Assembly: GCF_035594125.1 (NCBI RefSeq)
Contig: NC_087158.1
Span: forward strand, 9,391,178-9,455,177
From: Scylla paramamosain
Lineage: Eukaryota > Arthropoda > Malacostraca > Decapoda > Portunidae
Direction of reading: 5' to 3'
Length of the DNA: 64,000 nt
Shown: positions 1-11,016 of the stretch, piece after piece
Position numbering within the stretch: position 1 is the stretch's first letter
Layout of the letters: every line of letters starts with the position of its first letter
Notes under the pieces: generated by a model
What the model saw: the letters and a program-made list of their open reading frames with translations, nothing else
Told to the model about the DNA's origin: nothing
The model's database searches: none
Program-made: the position numbers and the translations under genes

Positions 1-150
1 CTAACTGATTATCTTGAGCCTCTGTCTCATCACCACAGCGTTCCATCTCTTGCCATCTTTTACCATGATTTTGATGCTAACTATGATCTTCTGATCTAGT
101 TAACTGCATTCCTCCCCTCCTCTTGTGGTCTCACTGCTGAAAACTACTTT
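1..150 (+). mobile_element. LINE-A 3' fragment (RT C-terminal region)
   Basis: Translation gives a degenerate version of the LINE-A ORF C-terminus (LTDYLEPLSHHHSVPSLAIF, then a stop). It matches the PLTDCLQPLSHRxNVASLAVFY block of the better copies at 19.8 kb and 48.0 kb. The fragment enters from the left window edge and homology stops near base 150. It is a dead remnant; its true 5' extent lies outside the window. Confidence 0.8.
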
Positions 151-1110
151 TCTTACCCATTTTTTTTTTTAATAAATTAACAGCCTTAGCCCTATTGTCT
201 GTGGCTTTCTTAGATTTTTGCTCTTCCTGACCAGGTGGTTGTGTATTAAGTATGAGTAAACATCACTGGATGAACAATATTCTATGGATTGCCTTGTGGC
301 AAAACACCCCAACATATTATACAGCGCATTCTGTCTGATTACCTATAGTGTAGTACATATTGTTACATGCAATGTTGGCCATGATTTTTCCTAACACCAT
401 TCCTCATGTTTGCTTTCTCCACATCATTATCAGCATTTCACATCAGATGGATATATTCTGCACATACACGCACACACATGCACACACACACACACACCAT
501 GCAGCAATCGTGGCAAGCACCCTTGAAAGATATTATGCAGAGGAAGAGAAGAAGCTGGACATCACACGATTATGTCTGGTTTCATCAAGCTACCACATGA
601 TGATTAGGAAAACTGAACCTACCATCACATTCAAAAAAACATTGCTGCATCTCTAGAGTATAAATTAGTTACAGTAGACTATGCATAAAATATGATAAAT
701 AAATAAATAAAAGTAAACATTTTCTTTCCATTTCTTCAGCTCTCTATTGTTTCTGAAATGTTGCTGGCATTAAATTATCAATCACTGTCTCAGAATCAGC
801 ACATTTCATTATTTTATTGGTATATGACACATAACAATACAAAAATATGCAGGTGCTGATGAGTAACAATAACATAAAGCTTGCCCATGTAACATTGGAG
901 TGCAGGGAGACAAGGAGAGCAATGATTTCCTTTGAACTGGTAAATTCAGTCATGTTCTTGATTAGCAGCAATGTCTCATGAACACCACAGTAGGTTTAGT
1001 TTTCCTGTATATCATTATGTAAGCTTGATAATATATACCGACCTGAGCAGTGGCTTCACCTTTCATCAAGGTAGGAAGCTTAGGGTTGCACCCTGTATTT
1101 TTACAATATG
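151..1110. other. No gene seen
   Basis: AT-rich sequence with a short (CA)n tract near 463-496. No splice-flanked coding block or recognisable element is visible. Short ORFs on both strands show no family resemblance. Confidence 0.5.
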
Positions 1111-1113
1111 TAA

Positions 1114-1172
1114 CACACACAGACACACACACACATTATTACTATTGTTGCTGTTATTATTACTATTATTAC

Positions 1173-1242
<70 letters not shown>

Positions 1243-1250
1243 TCAATAAT

Positions 1251-1317
<67 letters not shown>

Positions 1318-1318
1318 A
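1114..1318. repeat. Compound microsatellite (AC)n-(TTA)n-(GA)n
   Basis: A (CA)n run at about 1114-1135 is followed by roughly 100 bases of (TTA)n with a few TTG/CTA variants. After a 20-base spacer comes a pure (GA)n run at about 1252-1317. The poly-L, poly-Y and RE-repeat ORFs over this stretch are repeat artefacts. Confidence 0.97.
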
Positions 1319-1727
1319 TTATGAATCTGTAGGTAGATGCTATGAATACTACTGTGGGTTTGCATTGGATGAATACCTGCTTACTTAATTAAATGAGTCT
1401 TAGCCACCCTGAAAAAATGTTACCAGGATCAAGGCCTGGGACCCAACTCACATGTGTACCACCAAAAACTTTCTCCAAATTCTGCCTTTTTAAAAGTGGT
1501 TTCATTTAATAGTTGAATTTTAATGCAAAAACAGGCAACAACAAAATTATAGTTCAAAAGTATAGTTCATGATTGTAAAGAAAACAATTGAAATTCATAT
1601 GAGATGATCAAGCCAATGATTGCTCGTACAACTTTACAGAATCATTTGTGATTTGAAGCCACTTAGATATCAAAATAAACTTTGAAATTGATGTTTGTTG
1701 TAAGTCAAATGTTTGTTTTTTTTATTC

Positions 1728-1818
<91 letters not shown>

Positions 1819-2439
1819 TACTGAGACTTTATATATTTATTTTTAATTTTATGAAGAAAGCAGACCTTAGTTTTGCAGAAACAAATTATCATAGTGCCTA
1901 GCTGCAATAAGCTGGACAATGACATTTCTGAGCTGCTCTAGTTCAAGCTGCCATGATTACAGTTAGGGGAATGGCAACTGTTTGCAGATAGACATATTGA
2001 TGGAAGGCTTGATTCCTTATCTGTTGTACAATCCAGTGATCTCATGAGCTTCCCTAGGTGTAATCCTGCATACAGTAGTTTTGTCAGTCAGTGTCTGCAA
2101 GGGCACAAACATTAGTTCAGCATACAAACAAATGGGTGACAAACACCTGTACAGTATTTTTCTAACTAGGAATTCCATGATAAGCAAAGAGCGCAGAGGA
2201 CATGCCATTGTAAGAGGAAAGCTCAGTGAATAAGACTTGATTCACCACTTACTCAAAGTCAGGTAACTTGGGATATATCACAGAATTTTCCTATTTGAGT
2301 AGCCTTCTCAGTGGAAACTAAACATCAACACAAAGTTACTAGCAGTGTTTGATAGAATTCAGAAGCTCTGCTGTACATATGACATTCCCTTCTCAATAAA
2401 TAAAACTGTTATAAAACCTTTATAATTATTATCTATATA
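1319..2439. other. Non-coding stretch with (CT)n-(AT)n microsatellite at 1732-1820
   Basis: A pure (CT)n run (about 1732-1785) is followed after a few bases by (AT)n (about 1790-1819). The remaining bases are AT-rich and unclassified; no coding exon or element terminus is apparent. Confidence 0.7.
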
Positions 2440-2805
2440 ATATATCTATATAAAATTGCAGGTTAATAGCCTTTTGTCAGCAGATAAATCTATAATAAGT
2501 GATGTATACCTATATAACATTACAGGCTAACAGCCTGTCAGGAAATAAATCTGTAACCTTTACATAAATTGAACAATATATCCATATAGCATTGCAGTCT
2601 AATAGCCTGTGTCAACAAGGAAAAGTATAATAGATATACATTTACATAAAGTATATATACATTATATGCATAAAACATTGCAGGTTAATAGCCTCTTTCA
2701 GCAAATAAAAGTGTAATAAATATACATTTATACTGACTAAATTATATATTCATATAACAATGCAGGCTAACAAGCTTTGTCTGTAAACAATGCTAGGGAA
2801 TTCCC
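2440..2805. repeat. Degenerate ~65-83 bp tandem repeat with a hairpin per unit
   Basis: About five diverged units start near 2448, 2511, 2582, 2665 and 2748. Each contains a TATA-rich start, the core ATTGCAGGCTAATAGCCTG (with variants), then GTCAGCAAATAAA and AT-rich filler. The core contains the short palindrome AGGCTAAYAGCCT, so every unit could form a small hairpin. Unit length drifts between about 63 and 83 bases. The array lies immediately at the 3' side of the piggyBac relic. Confidence 0.8.
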
Positions 2806-3956
2806 TGTTCATGGGCAAGATTTAGTGTGCACTGTATAAAAATTTATTCTCTGATCTATTATGTCAGTTCCTCCCTTAGCAAAATCATACAATTTATGTA
2901 TGTCTGGCTTTCTTGCACTATCATCCTTGGTAATTTCTAACATTATAGGGGGACTGCACTGAGAAGCAATACTTTTTTCTTATTATTACTTTTGATGGGT
3001 ACTACACGATAATTCTGTCATTTCCTCATTATCTTTAGTCCAGTACACTTGGTGTAACCTCTTCCCTTCCAGTGACTGTCTTTATCTCTGGTGGTATGCC
3101 TTTTCTCATGCAATATACAGTATCTGTGTCAGCAATACCTTGTGTTTGAAGGCACTCAAACAACTCTAGGCTGGTTACACAGTCTGTCTAAACCACTACT
3201 GTGGTCTACAAATTTTGTATCTGACTTACAAGAACCTTCACTGCTGGAAGTGAGCCATGGATGTAGTGGGGTGCAGGCTTTCTGGAAGGTTTACCTGAGT
3301 AAACTGAAGATGAATGGAGTTCTTACCGTGTTCACAAATTTATACAACTGGCCATATTGTTTAGGTTTTCTCTTATTGTACTGCTGGAATCCTATTTGAT
3401 TTTTACAAGAATATAAAGTTTCATCGCTGGTCAAGAAGTCACCTGACTCCAACACTGAACAGGTGTGGTCATTAAAATTTTTAAAAGGCTCCCTGACTGC
3501 AGTAAACTGCTCATGTAACCATCTCTGATGTCTGGTATCAACATTGTCAAAAGTAAAGTTTGCATGTAAAAATCTAAATCTATTCACAGACATTACTGCA
3601 CCAAATACAGGGTGACCAAACTCTTCCCTGAAAAGTGTTTTATATTTCTTTTGGCCTAATAAACCATGTGCGTACAGCAAACACCAATCCCTCCCCCCCC
3701 AAAAAAAAAAGTTCAATGCATTCTGTTACCCTGATGTGTGATGGGAGTTTATCATTATTTGAATGCCTCTGAAAAATTTCTGCAATTATACCTTCAGTTT
3801 TCTAATTGGAAATCATATCAGATATTATGAACAAGTCCCATGTCATTTCAGAATTTACTGACCTCACATCTCTAAACAACTGGTCAGTGAATTGACTAAC
3901 CTGTTTCTTTGTAATGTCTTGCTGTATCTCTATAGGAGCCACTCTTCATACTAATT
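2790..3956 (-). pseudogene. piggyBac-like transposase relic (central and C-terminal part)
   Basis: Cut-and-paste transposase of the piggyBac (DDE_Tnp_1_7) family, non-functional here. Reading from 3956 downwards it shows YEEWL, then LLGQKKYKTLFREEFGHPVF, then a block with SDETLYSCKNQIGFQQYNK and KPKQYGQLYK, which align to the catalytic-aspartate and RQY...KPxKYGIK region. Further down, degenerate LVDHSSGL, RKGIPPEI-like and KPDIHKLYDFAKGGTDIIDQ-like blocks follow, the last typical of the piggyBac third-aspartate region. Only 3291-3716 remains open; frameshifts and stops break the rest. No TTAA-flanked termini were identified. The reverse-strand C-terminus stops near 2790 against the tandem array. 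Confidence 0.85.
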
Positions 3957-3971
3957 ATGAAGAGTGGCTCC
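3935..3971. repeat. Perfect 16-bp palindrome at the centre of a piggyBac inverted duplication
   Basis: GGAGCCACTCTTCATA (3935-3950), spacer CTAAT, then its exact reverse complement (3956-3971). The same 16-mer recurs near 4493. It encodes the YEEWL motif of the transposase N-terminus on each arm. Confidence 0.95.
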
Positions 3972-4477
3972 CACAGAGAAATAGCAAGGCATTAGTAAGA
4001 AACAAGTTAGTTAATTCATTGACCAGTTGTTTGGATGAAAGTAAAAATGATAATTGTGTATTATCAGGCAAGCTATGGGAATATAAAATTTAAGATGTAG
4101 AGAAATCCATAACATGACCAATATAATAGAAGGTAGACTAACTGTGAACATATCCACTGTTGTAAAATGTTTGATAGGAGACGCAAGATCAGTAAATTCA
4201 GAAGGAATCGCATGGGACTTTTTCATAACATCTGATATGATTTCCAATATTGTGCACCATACTAATCAGAAAATTGAAGGTATAATTGCAGAAATTTCTC
4301 AGAGACCTTCAAATAATGATAAACTCCCATCACACATCAAGGTGACAGAAAGCATTGATTTTCATTTATTTTTTTTTCAGTGGGGGGGGGTGTTTGCTCT
4401 ATGCACATGGTTTATTAGGCCAAAACAAATATGAAACTTTACAGGGATGAGTTTGGTCACCCTGTATTTGGTGTCTT
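3957..4477 (+). pseudogene. Inverted duplicate of the piggyBac N-terminal segment
   Basis: This plus-strand segment repeats, in inverse orientation, the sequence lying at about 3590-3956 on the minus strand. Shared blocks include the QLVNSLTSCL-like region, SDMISN, KIEGIIAEISQR, NNDKLPSHIKV and FGHPVFG. Relative to the minus arm it carries an extra ~140 bases (about 4035-4175), and keeps about 22 bases (VHHTNQ) missing from the other arm. It ends in GGTCACCCTGTATTTGGTG, where the minus-strand N-terminal segment resumes. Confidence 0.8.
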
Positions 4478-4665
4478 GCTATTTCTCTGTTGGAGCCACT
4501 CTTCATAATCTACGTCATTGTTCACTTTCTCATCACTTTCAAATTCCATGGAAACACCAGCTTTTGTCACCTATCACATTTGCCCAATCTTCACCAGGGT
4601 CTTCTGTAAAGTCAGGGGCTGTGTCTGTAGAGTTCATTGTAAGCATTAAGCAATCATACACCCAG
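4478..4665 (-). pseudogene. piggyBac transposase N-terminal start segment
   Basis: Minus-strand reading gives MEFESDEKVNNDVDYEEWLQ, an acidic leader followed by the YEEW motif that also starts the other two segments. It fits the acidic N-terminus of piggyBac transposases. It joins the inverted duplicate at 4477/4478, so the original gene ran from here down to about 2790 and was split by the inverted segment. Confidence 0.65.
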
Positions 4666-4850
4666 TAAGTGCATCCAGTCATGTAAACTGATAAGCTCTC
4701 GTCTACACGCTGCATTGCATATTTACGAAAAGATGCAAGTTTTTTTTATTTTGCGGAGGGTAGCTAGCTAGCCTCCTCGGCCCTCTGCCACCCACTGCAG
4801 TGATGTCATGAGTGGCTAATTCCTGATTGGTTGCTGCTTGCCTCTCCCCT

Positions 4851-4949
<99 letters not shown>

Positions 4950-5197
4950 ACCCACCTTTATCCTCTAGTTTCATGGGTATCATGTATACGTACATAAGTG
5001 ATGAACTTCTCTATCATGACCTTGAACTCAATGTCCAGTAAAACAGCTGATGTGGTTGGGAGTGGCTGGGTAGGTTGTGGAATGGAAGGTGAATGTCCAT
5101 TACCATGGCAACTCCCACCTGAAATCACTTTCAATGTAGCCACTCAGTCACCCGACCTCTCAGATCATAGTAACAGACAATCGTGGGATTACCATGT

Positions 5198-5280
<83 letters not shown>

Positions 5281-5826
5281 AACCTTACCACCTTGCAAAA
5301 ATATTATACCTCCTGTCTCTGAAATGCTCCATGTAACTAGCTTGCATATCAGTTGAAATTAGCATGATTTTTGTTAGAGTTTTTAATTTTACATGTCATG
5401 TCATCACAAGATTAAACTAAGCTACTGGACTTACTGAGCACTCGCATTATGTCTTTATAGTTTTATCATGAGAGTATGCAGGAAAGTAGAACAAACGCAC
5501 AAGCACTGATCACACTGCCTGATTGTGCGACATGCAGCTTGTTATTCCTCACTTATAAGTCATATGTTCTTATATTTTTACATGAAATACTGCAGGAAAG
5601 AGAATAATAACTACACTAAAACAACATACCAACACACACACACACATACACATACACAGTTATGGTGGACAGAGAAGTCAACGCAAACAGGCGCTCCTAA
5701 AGATCCAGTCATCTACGTCGCTGAGAGCTGCCCTAGTGAAAATACAGAGGTGAGAGTTCACACTGGTTTTAGTCGTTGCTGTCCCATCTCCAAAAGTGTT
5801 TTGTAGAAAGCAGGTAAATTGTTATA
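4666..5826. repeat. Microsatellite-rich spacer: (CT)n, (GA)n, (CA)n
   Basis: Contains (CT)n at about 4853-4947, (GA)n at about 5201-5270 followed by a G run, and a short (CA)n at about 5633-5658. No gene seen. The last ~160 bases before 5827 may be LINE-B 5' UTR. Confidence 0.85.
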
Positions 5827-6760
5827 ATGAGCCGTGAAGAGGGGGTTACTTCGGTTCACACTATGTTGTTTACACTAATGGGGACTGTCCCGAAGGTGAG
5901 ACAGAGACTTCTTGGGATTTGGAGAAGAGGACTGAAGGGTCGGGGAAGCAATGATGAGGAGAATTATCACACTGGAAACTGAAATGAAGGAAATGAAGGA
6001 TAGATTTTGACAGGATGGAGAAAATGGTTGAAACTTTGAGCACAGAAAAGGGGGTGTGGAAAGGTGCATACGACGATCTACATAAAAAACTAACGTTATA
6101 TGAAAAGCAAGCAATGGAATATGAAGGCAAAGTGGAAGAGTTAGACATAAAACAGGAAAATTGCAAGAAAGAATAAGAGGAAGAAAAAGATTGATTTTAG
6201 GAAAATTGTGGAGGAACAAATCAAGGCAAATGACACAAAGCTAACAGAAAATGTTGTTCAAGTTATAAAACAGAAAGAAAACTTGGTGAGTGACACTGTG
6301 GATAAGAAAAAAAATGTTATGGTATTTGGCCTGAAGGAAGAGTCCACCTCAGTGGACTGAAAGAGAAAAAGAAGGAAAAGATATGTGTGGAAAAATTAGT
6401 GGAAACATTACAAGAAAAAAAAGAGCTGACTGGAGAGATGAAAAAAAAATAAAAGATTGGGTAGATATGTTGAGGGTGGACAGTGTCCTATGAAAATAAG
6501 GTTTAGGTCACAAGTGGCAGCTGAAGAAACGCTTGAGTAATTCCTGGAAATTGGCCAAGGTGGAAGAATACAAACAAGTGTGGATAAAAAAAAATAGAAC
6601 CAGAGAAGAGAGAGATCCTATAAATGAACTAAGAAAAGAAGCAAATGAAAAAAACCGAAAACTTTCAGAGGTGGAGAAAAAACAATTCTTTTGGAGGGTC
6701 ATGGACATGAGGTTGAGAAAGTGGTACAGGAAGGAAGTAAATGTGGAAGGCGAAGACTAA
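5827..6760 (+). pseudogene. LINE-B ORF1 (coiled coil plus L1-ORF1-like C-terminus), broken
   Basis: Chosen start ATG at 5827 gives MSREEGVTSVHTML. Downstream frames show a lysine/glutamate-rich coiled-coil segment (about 6000-6250), then KENLVSDTVDKKKNVMVFGL, then RFRSQVAAEETLE, ending with LRKEANEKNRKLSEVEKKQF and the stop at 6758-6760. The order coiled coil, RRM-like block, basic C-terminal domain matches L1-type ORF1 RNA-binding proteins. At least four frame breaks or stops occur. The minus copy at 52-54 kb preserves the same blocks. Confidence 0.75.
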
Positions 6761-9539
6761 ACGTAGCATGCATGAACATAAATGGGCTAATGTCGGCAGT
6801 GTTGGAACTAGAAGATTATTTAAAAGAGGAGAAGCTGGACATCATGGGAATCGTTGAAACAGAATTGGCAAATGAAGGTGATATATTAAATATTGGTGAA
6901 GGAAAATACAACCTTTGGATGAGAAATAGAAAAAATAAACGGGGAGGAGGTGTGATGCTTCTAGTTAGGAAGAATTTATTAGTGGATCTGTCACATATTT
7001 GGTGGAGCAGGCAGAAGTATTGAAAATAAGCTTAAGAAAGAATATGGGAAGATGCCGTAACGTTGTGGTGACTTATGTTCTCCCCTATTCCAACTCTTGG
7101 AGAGAGGATGAATATAAGAAAATGCTTGAGGACACAAGGACATGTTTGGCAGAGCTGCTTGAGGAAAATGACGATATACTCATGATGGGGGACTTTAACT
7201 GTAAAGAGTTATCTTGGGAGAATTGTACCATCATCATGGGGGAACAAGCTACTACACCTGGCTGTTGAAAATTTCCTGACAGTGGGTTACAGATGACAAG
7301 ATTTAGGGGAAATGAAGCACCTTCAAGGCTCAGTCTAATTTCCACCAAGGAACAAGAAATAGTAGAATACCTTAAATACATAAACCCAATAGGAAAAAGT
7401 GATCATATACTGATTCAGTTCACAGTTATGGATAATAACCTCAGTATAAGGAAAGAGGACCACAGAAGAGAATGGCTTAACTACAGAAAGACTAACTTTG
7501 GACAACTTAGGAAGTATTTCAGCAAAGTGAATTGGAACATAGTTATTCAAAAGGAGGACATAGAGGAAAAGTGGACAGCTTTCCTGGGCATTTATAATAT
7601 GGGAGTAGAGAAATGGGTACCCAAAAGATCGAGAGAGAACCTTTTCCAAAAGGATTGGTACAATAGGTAATTTGCAACAGCTAGATTGCAGAGAGAAAAT
7701 GCATGGAACAAGTGGAAGAAGAACAATAGACTGGACCTGTGGAACAATTACATAAAGAGGAATGAATATGTCAAAACTTGCAGAGATGAGCAGAAAAAAT
7801 TTTGAAAAGAATGTTGTGGAGAAATGTAAAGACCAACCAAAATTATTTGATAAATTCATCAATGGAAAATTAAAGAGTAAAGATGAAATAAGCACGATAA
7901 AAGCTGGAGAAGAGACAGTGGATGACCCAAAAAGAGGTAGCTCAAGTGTTTAACAGATACTTCCACTCTGTATTTACTAAGGAAAATTATTTCAGAGTTG
8001 AGAGGACATCATTAGAAAAAGGGACTGACGTAAAGGAGATTAAAACATCAGTAGAAGAAGTAAAGAATATGTTGGAAGACTTGGATGTAAGAAAAGCAAT
8101 GGGTCCTGATGGTGTATTGAATTGATTTTAAAAGAGTGTAGCTCACAATTATTCTCAGCGGTGCACAATATAATTAGCACCACCCTGGTAAAAGGTAGAG
8201 TACCCATAGATTGGAAACGGGCAGATTCCCAATTCATAAGACCGAAAGTAAAGAAGATCCATTAAATTATAGCCCTGTATAGCTCACAAGTGTGGTGGTG
8301 AAGATTTGTGAAAAGATTATCAAGAACAGATGGGTGAAATACCTAGAAGACAACAAGGTGATAACAGAAACAGTTTGGCTTCAGAAAACGAAAATCTTGT
8401 GTTACAAATTTGATAAGTTTCTACTCAAGAGTAATAGATATAGTGCAAGAGAGAGATGGATGGGCCGACTGCATATACTTAGATCTGAGAAAAACATTTG
8501 ATAAAGTTCCGCACAGAAGACTAATATGGAAATTGGAAAAAAATTGGAGGACTCTGTGCATCACTGTTAAAGTGGATGACTGACTTTTTGACAGGGAAAT
8601 GAGGACAGTAATTAAAGGCAGCAGGTTGAACTGGAGAACAGTAATAAGTGGAGTCCTGCAAGGTTTGGTACTTGCACCTATTATGTTCACAGTTTATGTA
8701 AATGATATGACAGAAAATGTAGAAAGTTACATAAACCTTTTTGCTGATGATGCTTAGATTATAAGGAAAGTAACAAATGAAGAGGATTGCAATGCTTTAA
8801 ATCAGGACTTTATTAAGATTAATGAATGGTCATTGAGGTGGGACATGGAGTTTAATGCTAAAAAATGTAGTGTGATGAGATTTGGAAAAAGTGTGAGAAG
8901 ACCAGTTGGCAACTATTACTTAGGGAATGAGGAAATCTCTATAAGATCAAAAGAAAATGACCTAGGAGTAATTATTACTGATAATTTGTAATTTGGGAAG
9001 CACATAAATAAAATTATAGGAGAATCATTTAATCTGAGAAACATCAAGATAGTATTCTCATATATTGAAGATATGATAAAAAACTGATAACAACGATGAT
9101 ACTTCCGAGATTGGAGTATGCAGCATTAGTGTGGTCGCCAAGTTTGAAAAAGGATACAAGAAAGTTAGAAAGAATCCAGAGAGCTGCAACTAAAATCCCT
9201 GCAAGCTTAAGAGAGTATAGTTATGAGGAAAGGTTGAAGAGATTAGGCCTGACTACACTAGAAAAAAGGAGGGAAAGAGGTGATTTGGTAGCAATATATA
9301 GAATATTGGAAGGAATGGAAAAGTTGGACAGAGAAGACCTCATGATACCAGATACTCTTAAGAGAAAAGAGGACATGGAAGGAAACTGAAAAGGAGTGTT
9401 TGCAGAAGAGACATCAAGAAACAGAAGTATAACAGTGTGGAATGAACTTAAGGATGAGACTGTGTGTGCAAAGACAATTCATAAATTTAAAGAAAATCTT
9501 ATCTTAGATAAAAGTCGATATAGAGATGGGACAGCATGA
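6761..9539 (+). pseudogene. LINE-B ORF2 (endonuclease-reverse transcriptase), broken
   Basis: The endonuclease begins near 6764 with RRLNVACMNINGL, then VETELA, MMGDFNCKELSW (about 7183) and GKSDHIL (about 7393), the GDFN and SDH catalytic motifs of APE-type LINE endonucleases. The RT follows: KAMGPDGV (about 8095), a degenerate palm, and INLFADDA directly followed by a stop (about 8740). The C-terminus has ILPRLEYAALVWSP, KLERIQRAATKIP and YEERLKRLGLTTLEKRR, ending at the TGA at 9537-9539. The family resembles CR1/I-like LINEs; the clade is not certain. Frameshifts occur throughout. Confidence 0.85.
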
Positions 9540-9557
9540 GCCTATTGTGGCTCTTGT

Positions 9558-9654
9558 GGCCAGCCTGAGCTGCCTGTTCAACTCTCTGACGGCTCACTGA
9601 CTTGGGGTAGGAGAGACTGCAGTCGTTGGCATATACAAGCAGAGTTGGCATTTC
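9558..9654 (-). mobile_element. LINE-D patch inside the LINE-B 3' end
   Basis: These ~97 bases are nearly identical to 10900-10993 in the LINE-D copy just downstream, including the stretch around CTGACGGCTCACTGACTTGG, which the other LINE-D copy (22.5 kb) lacks in that form. They interrupt the LINE-B 3' end between CTCTTGTG and CAACTAGGTAAA. Confidence 0.85.
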
Positions 9655-9690
9655 ACAACTAGGTAAATACACACAAAAGAAAAAAAAAAT

Positions 9691-10084
9691 GAAAAAAAGA
9701 AAAAAAATACATGGGGAAATTTATTGTATGGTTGGCAAGGTGGCGGCCATTCGTCTGTTGTCATATTGTTTTGCAAGTGATTGAAAGAAAAGTATAAAAT
9801 ATAGATTAGACTGATTTTTTTTGCAGATTTTTTTTTTACATGGTCATTCCTTATCAAATTTTGATTGGCATAGTAAGAATAATTTCCTAAACTCTCTTGT
9901 TTAGAATTTGGTTTTATTTGGGAAAAATTAGCTTGGGTGGATCATTTTTGACCCATGGTGCAGAGTATAGGGTTAAAACAACACATTTTATATGCTATTT
10001 AAAAAGCCAATACTTAAATATAAAACAAGAAAACGTACACAAGAAATAAACTTATCCTACTACATACACCAATCATTAGCACAG
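9691..10084. other. No gene seen
   Basis: A-rich and AT-rich sequence between the LINE-B tail and the LINE-D 3' end. The part next to 10084 may be divergent LINE-D 3' UTR. Nothing else recognised. Confidence 0.5.
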
Positions 10085-10402
10085 CACTAATGTGGGAATT
10101 TGTGTTTTTCGCCACCTGTGGGCACCCACTTTCACTTGTTGGAGTTTCATTGCCTGTGTAGCTGCCGTGAACAAGTACCACAGTCTGGCGGTTCAGGCTT
10201 TGTAGGAGTGATGGTACTGCCTCAAATAAGATCTAGGCACCTGTACCAGTATGTCACTGGAGGTGGTGGTCCTGGACCCCCTCTGGACAGCTCATGGTGG
10301 AAGCCTCAGCAAGCTGAGATGAGGGACTTCCAGTACCTGGGCCTTGTGCTGGACCACCAGGGCCAACATGTTCCACTGATGCTCCAGCAACATGACTCCA
10401 GT

Positions 10403-10420
10403 CTGCTCTTCCTCCTCCTC

Positions 10421-10469
<49 letters not shown>
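10403..10469. repeat. (TCC)n-(TGC)n trinucleotide tract inside LINE-D
   Basis: Five or so TCC units are followed by about fifteen TGC units. On the LINE-D strand it would encode poly-Ser, poly-Ala or poly-Gln depending on frame. The paralogous site at about 22.12 kb has only short TGGTTGGTGCTGTTGGTCCT, so the tract is a lineage-specific expansion within the element. Confidence 0.95.
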
Positions 10470-11016
10470 CTTTTTGTCTGTCCATCCCCACCTGCTGCAG
10501 GGCATGCTGCTGCATGGCATCCGGTCTCTGCAAGTGGGTGGTGGCACTGGACATCCAGGACAAGGCACTGTACTCCATACAAGGCCGTATCTGAGCCATG
10601 TACAGCGTGAGGATGCCCCGGGGATCGAAGTTTCCCATTATCTGATACAGGGCAGAGACACGCAGGGAGACCTGGTGGGCAACAGTAGCAACATGGTGGT
10701 CAAAGTGTAGGCCATGGTCCATTGTTACTCCCAGTCCACTGTTACATCCAGCATCTTGATGTGTTCCTGGAGGGAAAATGCCTCCAAAACACAGATGTCC
10801 TGAGATGGCTGGGGAGGCAGCTGGGGTTTGTGAAATGACCATGACCTGCATCTTCTCTAGAGCAAAGCTGACCTGCCATGTCTCTCCCCACTCTGCCACC
10901 AGCCTGAGCTGCCTGTTCAACTCTCTGACGGCTCACTGACTTGGAGCAGGAGAGACTGCAGTCATTGGTATATACAAGCAGAGTTGGTATTTGCTGCAGG
11001 AGGTCATCAATGTATA

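Larger units (their letters stand above)
5827..9690 (+). mobile_element. LINE-B, near full-length two-ORF non-LTR retrotransposon
   Basis: A LINE with ORF1 followed by ORF2 (AP endonuclease then reverse transcriptase) on the plus strand. Its end region contains AACTAGGTAAATACACA, and the tail then runs into A-rich sequence by about 9690. Both ORFs carry many stops and frameshifts, so the copy is dead. Two other copies of the same family lie on the minus strand (16440-17595 with 23191-23300, and 48397-54075); comparing them shows which interruptions are later insertions. The 3' end carries a ~97-bp patch of LINE-D sequence (9558-9654). Confidence 0.88.

Noticed and set aside
744..971. Hydrophobic 75-codon minus-strand ORF resembling a small membrane protein
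   Set aside because: AT-rich, single short ORF without splice context or conserved motif.
10292..10582. Poly-Gln/poly-Ala/poly-Ser ORFs around a CTG tract
   Set aside because: The tract lies in a decayed LINE-D RT and all frames stay open only because of the triplet repeat.
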